The notes beneath the pieces were generated by a model that ran no database searches, was not told the origin of the DNA, and saw only the letters and a program-made list of their open reading frames with translations. Positions 51,337 to 59,943 of a stretch of DNA of 64,000 nucleotides are shown here, piece by piece. The stretch lies in the NCBI GenBank assembly GCA_947175545.1, contig CAMWNI010000004.1, positions 1-64,000 on the forward strand, written 5' to 3'. Position 1 is the stretch's first letter; every line of letters begins with the position of its first letter. The translations under genes were made by a program, and so were the position numbers. The stretch is from an uncultured Porphyromonadaceae bacterium (GTDB lineage Bacteria > Bacteroidota > Bacteroidia > Bacteroidales > Muribaculaceae).

Positions 51337-54300
51337 ATGAATCTCACTTGTTTACGCAGCTGCACGCTGGCGCTGCTCCTTGGAGCAATGACAACTCTGA
51401 CTAATGCGCAAAACGTCATTTTCCCCGGAGAAACATTGCCGGGAACCGCCTTGTTGGCGGAGACCGACGGGACCTACACCTTGAGCAACGACCTGCTCTC
51501 CGTCTCCTTCGTCAAAGATGGCACTTCGCTGAAATTTGGAGGATGTCAGGCTCTGAATCTGCTGTCCGGCTCAGAACTTTTCGTTCTCAACCTTGGCGAC
51601 GGGACCGTCGTTCCTGCATCGGCCATGACCCTCAAGGCCGTCTCGACCGAGACTCTTACCGCAAACCCCGACGCGGTCAAAGGATCCGAAAAATTCCCCG
51701 GCCAGGCCATCGTCGCTGAGTTTGAAGGCAACGGACTGAATGTCAACTGGCGCGCGGTTCTTCGCGACGGCTCCCACTATTTCCGCACGGAAATGGAGAT
51801 TTCTCCCGTCAGCAGCAACGTCAATATGAAATCAATCGTCGCCATGCTCTATGACGTCAAGAACGTCGAAGGCTGTCCGGCTCCGTCAGTAGTAGGCAAC
51901 ACCCGCGGCGCAATCATTGCGAGCGACATGCTCTTCGCAGGACTCGAAACGCCGATGGGCAAGAATTCTGTACTCTCCGAATCCTCCGGCTTAGAGTCAT
52001 TCACACCGACGTCATGGACCCCCGAAAGCTTCTCATGGACTCCGGGCAACGAAACTCCCGCGGCCATTCTTGAACTCAAAACGATTGCCGGAAACCAGAG
52101 CCTGACCGCCGATAATATTGTTGGCACACGTGGCTATCTGACCTTCCGCCAGGCCGGAGAGCAGACAGTGACTTTCCAATATGCTTCCGGCACTCACCGC
52201 CTGAACATTGTCGGCGTCGATGTTTGTGACCCCCAGACCGGCGAAGTCATCGCGTCGGACTATCACGCCGGCTTTACCGGAGGTCAGAAGCAGGACAACG
52301 TCTACACCCTTAACCTGCCCCGCGCCGGCAGCTTCATTGTCCGTTACTTTATCGAAACCCTTTCTGAAACAATCACCTCATCAGGCAACATCACTTACAG
52401 CGGAAAAATTGCCATTCCCGAAGTAGTGTTCGGCAAAGATCCCGCCGCAGAAAAACCCGCAGCTGTGCGCCGCGTGCTTTCAGCTGCCGAAAACACCGTG
52501 CTTGAAGAGGGCGAAACCGAAACCGACTCCTGGACCGGCTCAAGCTGGACGAAGACCGGGGTTGAAAACGTACCCGCTCGAATCAAGGAACTGGGCGTTA
52601 CCCAGGAAAACGTGCGCCAGATGGAACGCAAAATATCTTTCCGCGAGCCTGCGACTCTGACCGTCGAATTCGTCTACACTTCGGGCAATCACCGACTCGA
52701 CATCTGCGGAGTGGACCTTATTGACGGCGACGGAAATGTTGTTGTCAATGACTACCACAACGGATACTCCGGCCACAACAAGGAAAACAACGTCTACAAA
52801 TTTGACGTTCCCTTCGCCGGCGACTTCTCCATCCGTTACTTCGCTTATAACGCCGATAATGCACTTAGCACCAACGGCAACATCAACCTTTCGTACAACA
52901 AGACATACGTCATCTACCTCCCCGTTCCTGAAGCGCAGACAATCCAGGGACTTTGGAGCCGTCCCGTCACTCTTGAGGCAGGAAAAACATGGACGGTCAG
53001 CGCCGTCGCCGGCCTGATTGCCCCAGACCAGGCACGCCGCTCCGTCGCAGCCTATGTCGACCGTGAGCGCGCCGTTGCATGGCGTCCGTTCCCAATCTAC
53101 AATTCTTGGTTCGAACTCAACATCAACCGTAAGGATGATCCGACCTATAACTCACACATGAAGGTCAGCGACTGTGTTCGCGTTGTCAACCAATGGGAAA
53201 AGAAACTCTATCAGGCTTACGGTGCGAACATCGGTGCATTCGTCTGGGATGACGGATGGGACGAATGGGGCAGCTGGGACTTCAACAAGAACTTCCCCAA
53301 CGGATTCACGGAAATCGACGAAGTCGCAACCTCTATGAACACGGGCATCGGCACATGGCTCGGCCCGGTCGGCGGCTACGGAACCAGCGGTAACAGCCGC
53401 CGCGCCTACTGGAACGGCAAAGGCGGCATGCAACTGAGCAATCCGGCCTACTACGACGTTTTCCTCAACGCCTGCTCACGCATGATTCGTGACTATGACT
53501 TCCGATTCTTCAAATTTGACGGAATCAGCGGCCTCTTCGCCGCATACGGCCCTGACCCCAACAACGAGGAAGGTGCGGAAGGCATCATCGACATCGAACA
53601 GCGCCTGCGCGAAATCAAACCTGACATATTCCTGAACACCACAGTCGGCACATGGGCCTCTCCCTTCTGGTACACCGTATCGGACTGCACATGGCGCCAG
53701 GAAAACGACTATGGCAAAGCCGGCAACAACTCGATTGACCGCGAACAGTGGATAACTTACCGTGACCGTCTTGTTTATCAAAACTACGTCACCGGCTCAC
53801 CCCTCTGCCCGATCAACTCCATCATGACCCACGGTCTCATCCTTACCTCTCACGAGAATCCTTGCAACTACTCTCAGGACTACCAGGCCGTTCTGCGAGA
53901 AATGCGCTGCGCCTTCGCCAGCGGTTCATCAATGGTCGAACTCTATACGGACTATGCCCTGATGAACAAGATTTCCGGCGACGGCAAGAAGGGTAAACTC
54001 TGGGAAGACATGGCCGAGTGTATTTTCTGGCAGCAGAACAACGCTGACGTCCTCCCCGACGCCCACTGGGTTGGCGGCAACCCCTGGACCGGCTCCAAAC
54101 ATGAGGTCTATGGCTGGGCATCATGGAACGGCGTAAAGTCAACCCTCGCTCTGCGTAACGGAGACAACAATGCCCAGACCTTCACGACCACCCTCCGTGA
54201 GGCTCTTGACATTCCCGCCCACGTTAAAGGCTCAATCCGTCTGAAATCATCCTTCAAGGTCCAGGATGCGCTTGAAGGAATGCCCGAACTTGACACTCCG

Positions 54301-54561
54301 ATTGACATTGACCGCGAACTGACCCTCGTACTCCCCGCCTCAAGTGTCTACTGCTTCGACGGCATTGATGCCGACCACGAATGGCCCGTCTACCCTGACC
54401 CTGTGCTTCCCGGCGAAGAAGACCCGAATCCGGACTCTTCAATCGAGGAGGTGAACGTCGATAATACAAACTCCACTCTGTATGACCTCCAGGGTCGCCG
54501 CGTAAACGCTCCAGCCCTTCCCGGCCTCTATATCCGCGACGGCCGCGTAATCAAACTTTGA
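51337..54561 (+). CDS. Secreted clan-D (GH27/GH36-like) glycosidase homologue with duplicated binding modules
   Basis: A 1,074-residue secreted protein. A signal peptide (about 1-24, ending TNA) precedes a beta-sandwich domain (about 30-215). A TIM-barrel region starts near 590 (FPIYNSWFELNINRKDD). WDDGWDE (Asp638, Asp639) and FFKFDG (Asp728) resemble the substrate-binding and nucleophile aspartates of alpha-galactosidase-type families, and Asp783 (VSDCTW) could be the acid/base. Homologues are often loosely labelled 'enterotoxin', which is not supported by anything seen here. Two copies of a roughly 105-residue module are inserted at about 255-358 and 420-525. The C-terminus has the sorting-type tail YDLQGRRV...GLYI. 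Action on host glycans is likely but the linkage is unknown. Confidence 0.82.
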   Translation: MNLTCLRSCTLALLLGAMTTLTNAQNVIFPGETLPGTALLAETDGTYTLSNDLLSVSFVKDGTSLKFGGCQALNLLSGSELFVLNLGDGTVVPASAMTLKAVSTETLTANPDAVKGSEKFPGQAIVAEFEGNGLNVNWRAVLRDGSHYFRTEMEISPVSSNVNMKSIVAMLYDVKNVEGCPAPSVVGNTRGAIIASDMLFAGLETPMGKNSVLSESSGLESFTPTSWTPESFSWTPGNETPAAILELKTIAGNQSLTADNIVGTRGYLTFRQAGEQTVTFQYASGTHRLNIVGVDVCDPQTGEVIASDYHAGFTGGQKQDNVYTLNLPRAGSFIVRYFIETLSETITSSGNITYSGKIAIPEVVFGKDPAAEKPAAVRRVLSAAENTVLEEGETETDSWTGSSWTKTGVENVPARIKELGVTQENVRQMERKISFREPATLTVEFVYTSGNHRLDICGVDLIDGDGNVVVNDYHNGYSGHNKENNVYKFDVPFAGDFSIRYFAYNADNALSTNGNINLSYNKTYVIYLPVPEAQTIQGLWSRPVTLEAGKTWTVSAVAGLIAPDQARRSVAAYVDRERAVAWRPFPIYNSWFELNINRKDDPTYNSHMKVSDCVRVVNQWEKKLYQAYGANIGAFVWDDGWDEWGSWDFNKNFPNGFTEIDEVATSMNTGIGTWLGPVGGYGTSGNSRRAYWNGKGGMQLSNPAYYDVFLNACSRMIRDYDFRFFKFDGISGLFAAYGPDPNNEEGAEGIIDIEQRLREIKPDIFLNTTVGTWASPFWYTVSDCTWRQENDYGKAGNNSIDREQWITYRDRLVYQNYVTGSPLCPINSIMTHGLILTSHENPCNYSQDYQAVLREMRCAFASGSSMVELYTDYALMNKISGDGKKGKLWEDMAECIFWQQNNADVLPDAHWVGGNPWTGSKHEVYGWASWNGVKSTLALRNGDNNAQTFTTTLREALDIPAHVKGSIRLKSSFKVQDALEGMPELDTPIDIDRELTLVLPASSVYCFDGIDADHEWPVYPDPVLPGEEDPNPDSSIEEVNVDNTNSTLYDLQGRRVNAPALPGLYIRDGRVIKL
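52087..52905 (+). repeat. Internal duplication of a carbohydrate-binding-like module
   Basis: Two protein-level copies (about 52090-52410 and 52585-52905), offset by 165 residues. Each has the pattern Q/EPATLTVxFxYxSGxHRLxIxGVD, then DYHxGxxGxxKxxNVYxxxxPxAGxFxxRYF, then SxGNIxxS. His287 and His452 are at equivalent positions. The copies have diverged at the DNA level. Confidence 0.85.
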
Positions 54562-54582
54562 TTATTCAACCAGACTTACACT

Positions 54583-54632
54583 AAAACGGAAAGACTGCAA
54601 CACAAATGAAGGTTGCAGTCTTTCCGTTTTTT
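54583..54632 (+). terminator. Terminator after the clan-D-like glycosidase gene
   Basis: An 18-bp perfect stem (AAAACGGAAAGACTGCAA with TTGCAGTCTTTCCGTTTT) followed by Ts. Confidence 0.95.
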
Positions 54633-54645
54633 ATCGTTTTTTTAT

Positions 54646-54653
54646 TAAATTTG
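54646..54653 (+). promoter_or_regulatory. -7 box of the carbonic anhydrase gene
   Basis: TAAATTTG, 26 bases before the start. The box lies only 14 bases after the upstream terminator, and the -33 region falls within the terminator stem. Confidence 0.5.
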
Positions 54654-54679
54654 CGCCTGATAAACCGATTTCAACGACT

Positions 54680-55219
54680 ATGATTGACGAAATTCTAAAA
54701 CATAACCGCGAATTTGTCGCCTCAGGCGCCTATCGCAACTTCGAAACATCGAAGTATCCGGACAAACGTATCGCTATCGTAACCTGCATGGACACGCGTC
54801 TGGTTGAGCTTCTTCCGGCTGCCCTCGGAATCAAGAACGGCGACGTCAAAATGATTAAGAACGCCGGCGGAACAATAACAAACCCCTTTGATTCAACCAT
54901 GCGTTCACTCCTGGTTGCTGTCTATGAACTCGGAGTCAACGAAATCATGGTCATTGGCCACACCGGGTGCGGAGTCCAAGGCATGGACGCTGAAGAAATG
55001 CTCTCGCTGATGCGTTCACGCGGAGTCGACGAAGAACACATATCGCTGATGCGCCACTGCGGCATTGACCTCAACGGATGGCTCCATGGATTTACGGACA
55101 CAGCCGATGCTGTTGTAGAAACCGTCGACCTGATAACCAATCATCCCCTCATGGCCCGCGACGTCAGCATACGCGGCTACATCATGGACTCCACCACCGG
55201 CGCCCTTTCACCAATTTAG
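54680..55219 (+). CDS. Beta-class carbonic anhydrase
   Basis: A 179-residue zinc enzyme that interconverts CO2 and bicarbonate. Zinc ligands Cys36, His94 and Cys97 and the Asp38-Arg40 dyad are visible (CMDTR and GHTGCG). The short length and the CMDTR/HTGCG spacing fit the cab-type (plant-type beta clade D) enzymes. There is no signal peptide, so it is cytoplasmic. Bicarbonate supply suits the carboxylation steps of succinate fermentation; this link is inference. It is probably monocistronic. Confidence 0.94.
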   Translation: MIDEILKHNREFVASGAYRNFETSKYPDKRIAIVTCMDTRLVELLPAALGIKNGDVKMIKNAGGTITNPFDSTMRSLLVAVYELGVNEIMVIGHTGCGVQGMDAEEMLSLMRSRGVDEEHISLMRHCGIDLNGWLHGFTDTADAVVETVDLITNHPLMARDVSIRGYIMDSTTGALSPI

Positions 55220-55283
55220 AGCCTCCGGCAGAGACTTAATGTCAATTTTCATACGTAATCTTTCATTTCTCATTAAATTTGAT

Positions 55284-55291
55284 TAACTTTG
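55284..55291 (+). promoter_or_regulatory. -7 box of the ftsX operon, near-leaderless
   Basis: TAACTTTG ends only 4 bases before the ftsX ATG at 55296. No clear -33 element is seen. Confidence 0.55.
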
Positions 55292-55295
55292 CGGA

Positions 55296-56159
55296 ATGAA
55301 ATCGCGTAAAGGATTTTCTTCGCTGAGTGTACAGGCAACGGCAACCATATCCGTCGCCCTCGTATTGTTGCTGCTCGGCATGGTTGCCTCCCTCGGCCTC
55401 GCCGCCCGGAGCATAACAACCGAAATCAAGGAACACATGGGTTTCGACGTCGTCCTGACCGAACAAGCTTCGCTTGACCGCGTAAACGAATTTAAGCAGA
55501 TGTTCACCAATGCGCCCTACGTCGCTTCGTTCCGCTACTTCTCGCCCGAACAAGCCAACGAAACCTGGCGCGAAGAAATGGGCGAAAACCTGACCGAATT
55601 GCTTGACGTCAACCCCTTCCTGCCCGAATTTGAAGTCAACGTCAAGGCAGATTATGCCGTAGCCGACAGCCTCGATGCAATTGTCTTGCCCTTGACCCGC
55701 ATGGACGATGTCTATCAGGTCAACGCCCATACCGAAGTCGTTGAGCAGGTCAACCGCAATCTCTCTACCCTGATGTGGGTCCTCGCAATTGCCGCCCTCG
55801 CCCTGCTACCGATTTCATTCGTTCTGATAAACAACACTATTCGCCTGACTATATTCTCCAGGCGCTTCACAATTCACACAATGAAACTCGTCGGAGCCTC
55901 ACGCGGCTTCATCCGTCGGCCATTCCTGCTAAGCAATCTCCTTCAGGCCCTCATTGCCGCAATTGTTGCCTCGGCCCTGCTTGCGGCAATGTATGCCTAC
56001 CTGTGGTCACTTGACATCTCCTTGCGCGCAGTCCTGACCGAAAGAATGTTGATTTGCGTCTGCGGCGCAATGTTTGCCGCCGGAATCCTCCTTTGCCTGA
56101 TTGCCGCACTGTTCGCTACGCAGCGCTATCTCAACCGCTCCTACGATGAACTCTTTTAA
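55296..56159 (+). CDS. ftsX: Cell-division permease-like protein FtsX
   Basis: A 287-residue membrane protein of the FtsX family that, with the ATPase FtsE, controls peptidoglycan hydrolases at the septum. A membrane helix (about 15-40) is followed by a periplasmic domain (about 41-155) and three helices. The coupling region NNTIRLTIFSRRFTIHTMKLVGASRGFIRRPF is typical of FtsX and contacts FtsE. ftsE is not adjacent, as is common in Bacteroidetes. It is the first gene of the ftsX-DUF3098-uppP-truB-queA run. Confidence 0.93.
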   Translation: MKSRKGFSSLSVQATATISVALVLLLLGMVASLGLAARSITTEIKEHMGFDVVLTEQASLDRVNEFKQMFTNAPYVASFRYFSPEQANETWREEMGENLTELLDVNPFLPEFEVNVKADYAVADSLDAIVLPLTRMDDVYQVNAHTEVVEQVNRNLSTLMWVLAIAALALLPISFVLINNTIRLTIFSRRFTIHTMKLVGASRGFIRRPFLLSNLLQALIAAIVASALLAAMYAYLWSLDISLRAVLTERMLICVCGAMFAAGILLCLIAALFATQRYLNRSYDELF

Positions 56160-56186
56160 TCCACTGAATCTCACCTCGCCTGCCTC

Positions 56187-56453
56187 ATGAAAAATTCAAA
56201 CGAAAAGAACAACTCCCAACTTGACCCGGAAACCTACGTTGAGTTCCCCCTGGTCAAGACAAACTTCATCCTGATGGCAATTGCCGGAGCGGCAATCATC
56301 ATCGGCTTTCTACTGATGCTCGGCGGAAGCACCACCGATGCCGGCTTCAACCCTGATATCTTCTCGACCCGCCGAATCGTAATCGGCCCCGCGCTCTCTT
56401 TTCTCGGATTCCTCTTCATGGCTTTCGCCATAATCTACCGACCCAAGAAATAA
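56187..56453 (+). CDS. DUF3098 small membrane protein
   Basis: An 88-residue protein of the DUF3098 family with a hydrophilic N-terminus, two membrane helices (about 27-47 and 65-84) and, between them, the conserved stretch ending in FNPDIFSTRRIVIGP. Function is unknown. The gene is placed between ftsX and uppP, an arrangement seen in other Bacteroidetes from memory, which suggests an envelope role. Confidence 0.92.
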   Translation: MKNSNEKNNSQLDPETYVEFPLVKTNFILMAIAGAAIIIGFLLMLGGSTTDAGFNPDIFSTRRIVIGPALSFLGFLFMAFAIIYRPKK

Positions 56454-56474
56454 ACCCTCAGCAGAGAACGAAAA

Positions 56475-57305
56475 ATGAATTGCATTGACGCACTGATTCT
56501 CGGAATCGTCCAAGGTCTGGCCGAATACCTCCCGATTAGTTCCAGCGGTCACCTCGAAATAATGAAACAGATTCTCGGGCTTGACCTCGACCCCGAAGCA
56601 TCGCTGACGTTCAGCATGATGCTCCACGTCGCAACGGTTCTCAGCACCGTCGTCATCCTTTGGCGTGAATTCTGGCCCCTGGCCATTTCGTTTTTCGGAT
56701 TCAAACGCGACGAAAACTTCTTTTACGTCTGCAAAATACTCCTCTCCTGCATCCCGGTCGGGATTGTAGGTCTGTGCTTCAAAAAGCAAATCTCAGCCCT
56801 CTTTGACGGCAACCTGACCGTGGTTGGCATCTGCCTGCTCGTGACCGCCGTTCTACTCTGCTTCGCCTACTTCACCCGAACCCGCGAAACCCTCGCGAAA
56901 CCCTCCGCTCCTCAGGGACGTGATATCTCATGGACTGACGCAATCATCATCGGTTTCGCCCAGGCTATTGCTGTTCTTCCCGGCCTTTCACGCTCCGGAA
57001 CAACCATTGCAACCGGCATTCTTCTTGGCGACAACCGCGCGAAAGTCGCAAACTTTTCTTTCCTGATGGTCATCATCCCGATTCTCGGAGAAGGACTCCT
57101 TGACCTCAAAGACATTATCTTCCCCGAAGCCGATGCCACAGCCTCGGCCGCCATCGGCCTCCTCCCCATAGCCGTCGGCTTTCTCGCCTCATTTATCGTT
57201 GGCTGCATCGCCTGCAAATGGATGCTCAACATTGTCAAAAAAGGCAAACTCGTTTGGTTTGCAGTCTATTGTGCTGCCGCAGGCGCCCTCTGCCTCCTCT
57301 GGTAA
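56475..57305 (+). CDS. uppP: Undecaprenyl-diphosphatase UppP/BacA
   Basis: A 276-residue integral membrane enzyme that dephosphorylates undecaprenyl diphosphate, recycling the lipid carrier for wall and LPS synthesis. The first catalytic region AEYLPISSSGHL has Glu17 and His26, and the second, PGLSRSGTT (169-177), has Arg173. About eight membrane segments are visible. It confers bacitracin tolerance in other bacteria. It follows DUF3098 by 21 bases, and truB starts 47 bases after its stop codon. Confidence 0.96.
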   Translation: MNCIDALILGIVQGLAEYLPISSSGHLEIMKQILGLDLDPEASLTFSMMLHVATVLSTVVILWREFWPLAISFFGFKRDENFFYVCKILLSCIPVGIVGLCFKKQISALFDGNLTVVGICLLVTAVLLCFAYFTRTRETLAKPSAPQGRDISWTDAIIIGFAQAIAVLPGLSRSGTTIATGILLGDNRAKVANFSFLMVIIPILGEGLLDLKDIIFPEADATASAAIGLLPIAVGFLASFIVGCIACKWMLNIVKKGKLVWFAVYCAAAGALCLLW

Positions 57306-57352
57306 AACCGCCACTCCTGTTGCAACCGCCACTTATTCTCACAAACCACACT

Positions 57353-58120
57353 ATGGACTTCATCTCCGGCCAGATACTCAAAGTTGACAAACCTCTCCAC
57401 TGGACCTCGTTCGACGTTGTCAAGCGAATCCGGGGAGTGCTGCGCCGTCGCCACGGCATCAAGCGCTTCAAAGTCGGCCACGCCGGAACCCTCGATCCCC
57501 TCGCAACCGGCGTGATGCTCGTCTGCACCGGACGCGCAACCAAACTCATCAACCAGCTCCAGGCCGGCACGAAAGAATACGTCGCCACCATACGCCTCGG
57601 AGCCACTACCCCAAGCCACGACCTCGAAACCGCAATCGACTCAACGTCCCCGACTGACCATCTGACCTCTGACGACGTCCGCAACGCACTCAGCCGCTTC
57701 ATCGGCACTGTTGACCAGATCCCCCCTGTATTTTCCGCAGTCAAAATCGACGGCAAGCGGGCTTATAAATTCGCCCGACGCGGCGAAGCTCCCGAGTTAA
57801 AACCGAAACAGGTTGAAATTGCCGAACTTGAACTCCTCAGCTGTCGGATTCCGGAAATCAAGGTGCGCGTAGTCTGCGGAAAGGGAACCTACATCCGCTC
57901 CCTGGCCCGCGACCTCGGAGTTGAACTTGGCGTCGGAGCGCACCTGACGGCCCTGCGGCGCACTCGGGTTGGCGACGTCAGCATATACGACTGTCCCGAC
58001 GCCCCGAAAATGCTCGAATTCCTCGGCGATGTAGAAATCGAAATACCATCCGATTCCTCTTCCCCCTCCTCTCCAAACAAACAAGAAATAAACGATACAA
58101 CCCACAGAAACGAAATATGA
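57353..58120 (+). CDS. truB: tRNA pseudouridine-55 synthase TruB
   Basis: A 255-residue enzyme that makes pseudouridine 55 in the T-loop of tRNAs. The catalytic aspartate is Asp48 in GHAGTLDPLATG, and the conserved block KGTYIRSLARDLG is present near 195-210. The frame extends 45 codons upstream, but that part overlaps uppP and lacks family features. The ATG at 57353 gives the standard N-terminus (ILKVDKPLHWTS). Its stop overlaps the queA start by 4 bases (ATGA at 58117). The last 25 residues are a Ser/Pro/Asn-rich tail of unknown role. Confidence 0.96.
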   Translation: MDFISGQILKVDKPLHWTSFDVVKRIRGVLRRRHGIKRFKVGHAGTLDPLATGVMLVCTGRATKLINQLQAGTKEYVATIRLGATTPSHDLETAIDSTSPTDHLTSDDVRNALSRFIGTVDQIPPVFSAVKIDGKRAYKFARRGEAPELKPKQVEIAELELLSCRIPEIKVRVVCGKGTYIRSLARDLGVELGVGAHLTALRRTRVGDVSIYDCPDAPKMLEFLGDVEIEIPSDSSSPSSPNKQEINDTTHRNEI

Positions 58121-59166
58121 AACTGTCGCAATTCAACTTCGACCTTCCTCAGGAACTGATTGCCCAATACCCCCGGGCAGAGCGTGACGAAGCCCGGCTC
58201 ATGGTCATGAACCGCAAAACCGGCAAAATCACACATCATCTTTTCAAGGAAATCATCGACTTTTTCAACGAGGGAGACGTAATGGTCTTCAACGACACCC
58301 GTGTCTTCCCCGCAAAACTCTATGGCAACAAAGAGCGAACAAATGCCCGAATTGAAGTCTTCCTGCTGCGCGAACTTAATGCCGAAAACAAACTTTGGGA
58401 CGTGCTGGTCGAACCCGCCCGTAAAATCCGAATCGGCAACAAACTCTACTTCGGCGAAGACGAAAGCCTCGTTGCCGAAGTCATTGACAACACAACCTCG
58501 CGCGGACGAACCCTCCGATTCCTCTACGACGGCCCACACGACGAATTCAAGCGTCAGCTCTACGCCCTCGGAATGACTCCTCTGCCCGAACACATCACCC
58601 GCGAACCCGAAGAAATCGACGTTGAAGCCTTCCAGACCGTCTATGCAACAAAAGAAGGAGCCGTCGTTGCCCCCGGAGCCGGACTACACTACTCGCGCCT
58701 GCTGATGAAACGTCTCGAACTCAAAGGAATCGAAATCGGCTTCATGACAATCCACTCCGGCCTCGGAACCTTCCGTGAAATTGACGTCGAAGACCTTTCA
58801 AAACACCGGATTGACTCCGAAGAAGTCATCATTGACGAACAACTCGTCGGAACGGTTAACCACGCCAAGGACAACGACAAACAGGTCCTTGCAGTAGGTA
58901 CATCCGTTCTGCGCGGCATGGTTGCCGGAGAATCCATGGGCGGACACCTCAAAGAATTTATCGGATGGAACAACAAATTCATTGCCCCGCCCTACGACTT
59001 CACCGTCCCGACAGCCCTCGTCACGAACTTCCATCTCCCCCTCTCCACCATGCTCATGATGGAAGCCGCCTTCGGAGGTTACGACAACGTCATGCGGGCC
59101 TATAACGAAGCCATAGCCGAGAAATATAACTTCGGCACCTACGGCGACTCCCTCCTCATAATCTAA
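58117..59166 (+). CDS. queA: S-adenosylmethionine:tRNA ribosyltransferase-isomerase QueA
   Basis: A 349-residue enzyme of queuosine synthesis that transfers the ribosyl part of SAM to preQ1 in tRNA, giving epoxyqueuosine. N-terminal FDLPQELIAQYP, MVFNDTRVFPAKL and FMTIHSGLGTF are diagnostic. The usual block written PTAGLHF in family descriptions reads PGAGLHY here. It is translationally coupled to truB through the ATGA overlap, so two tRNA-modification genes share a transcript. No other queuosine gene or preQ1 riboswitch is present in the window. Confidence 0.95.
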   Translation: MKLSQFNFDLPQELIAQYPRAERDEARLMVMNRKTGKITHHLFKEIIDFFNEGDVMVFNDTRVFPAKLYGNKERTNARIEVFLLRELNAENKLWDVLVEPARKIRIGNKLYFGEDESLVAEVIDNTTSRGRTLRFLYDGPHDEFKRQLYALGMTPLPEHITREPEEIDVEAFQTVYATKEGAVVAPGAGLHYSRLLMKRLELKGIEIGFMTIHSGLGTFREIDVEDLSKHRIDSEEVIIDEQLVGTVNHAKDNDKQVLAVGTSVLRGMVAGESMGGHLKEFIGWNNKFIAPPYDFTVPTALVTNFHLPLSTMLMMEAAFGGYDNVMRAYNEAIAEKYNFGTYGDSLLII

Positions 59167-59215
59167 CATTTTGTATTTATTCTGTATTCTGCAATTTTAA
59201 CTTTTAATTCAAGAT

Positions 59216-59776
59216 ATGACTAACCCTGAAACATATCTCTCGCCCGCCGAAGAGAAAATGGAACTCGCCGTAGCATACCTCGACGAATCCCTGAGCCACA
59301 TCCGTGCCGGAAAAGCCAACCCCAAACTCCTTGACGGCATCCGCGTTGACTACTACGGCTCTGCCGCACCCGTCAGCAACGTCGCCAACATCTCCGTCCC
59401 CGACGCGCGCACAATCGTAATCACCCCCTGGGAGAAATCCATGTTCAAAGAGATTGAGAAAGCAATCATCAACTCCGAACTCGGCATTACCCCTGAAAAC
59501 AACGGTGAAGTAATCCGCCTGTCTATCCCCCCGCTGACCGAAGAACGCCGCAAAACCCTCGTCAAACAGAGCAAGGCCGAGGCTGAAAACGCAAAAGTGT
59601 CAGTCCGCAACGCTCGTCGCGACGCAATTGATGGACTCAAAAAGGCAGTAAAACAGGGCATGCCTGAAGACGTTGAAAAAGACGCCGAAGCCTCCGCCCA
59701 GAAGCTCCACGACAAATACCTCAAACAAATTGACGACCTTTTCGCCGCCAAAGAAAAAGAAATCCTCACCGTCTAA
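59216..59776 (+). CDS. frr: Ribosome recycling factor
   Basis: A 186-residue protein that, with EF-G, splits post-termination ribosomes. The family landmarks are visible: [22 protein letters not shown] near 32-50, [22 protein letters not shown], and the helix with [12 protein letters not shown] and [14 protein letters not shown]. Length is standard. It lies 49 bases after queA. A weak TAACTTTT at 59198-59205 could be its own -7 box, so independent transcription is possible. Confidence 0.97.
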   Translation: MTNPETYLSPAEEKMELAVAYLDESLSHIRAGKANPKLLDGIRVDYYGSAAPVSNVANISVPDARTIVITPWEKSMFKEIEKAIINSELGITPENNGEVIRLSIPPLTEERRKTLVKQSKAEAENAKVSVRNARRDAIDGLKKAVKQGMPEDVEKDAEASAQKLHDKYLKQIDDLFAAKEKEILTV

Positions 59777-59804
59777 TTTCCCTCCCATCTTCCTCAGAAA
59801 ACAA

Positions 59805-59847
59805 TCGGGCAGTTATCTTTTTCTGGATAACTGCCCGACCTTATTTT
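59805..59847 (+). terminator. Terminator after frr
   Basis: TCGGGCAGTTATC (59805-59817) pairs perfectly with GATAACTGCCCGA (59826-59838), followed by CCTTATTTTT. Confidence 0.92.
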
Positions 59848-59867
59848 TACAATCTCAGCCAATACAC

Positions 59868-59914
59868 GAAAACAGAGGATGTCTAACCACTGAGGTCAAA
59901 CATCCTCTTGTTTT
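59868..59914 (-). terminator. Terminator after dnaK
   Basis: AAAACAGAGGATGT (59869-59882) and ACATCCTCTTGTTTT (59900-59914) form a stem with one bulge. On the minus strand it runs into TTTTCG. Confidence 0.8.
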
Positions 59915-59943
59915 ATGGATTTAGATATTCCTAAGTTGAGGGA

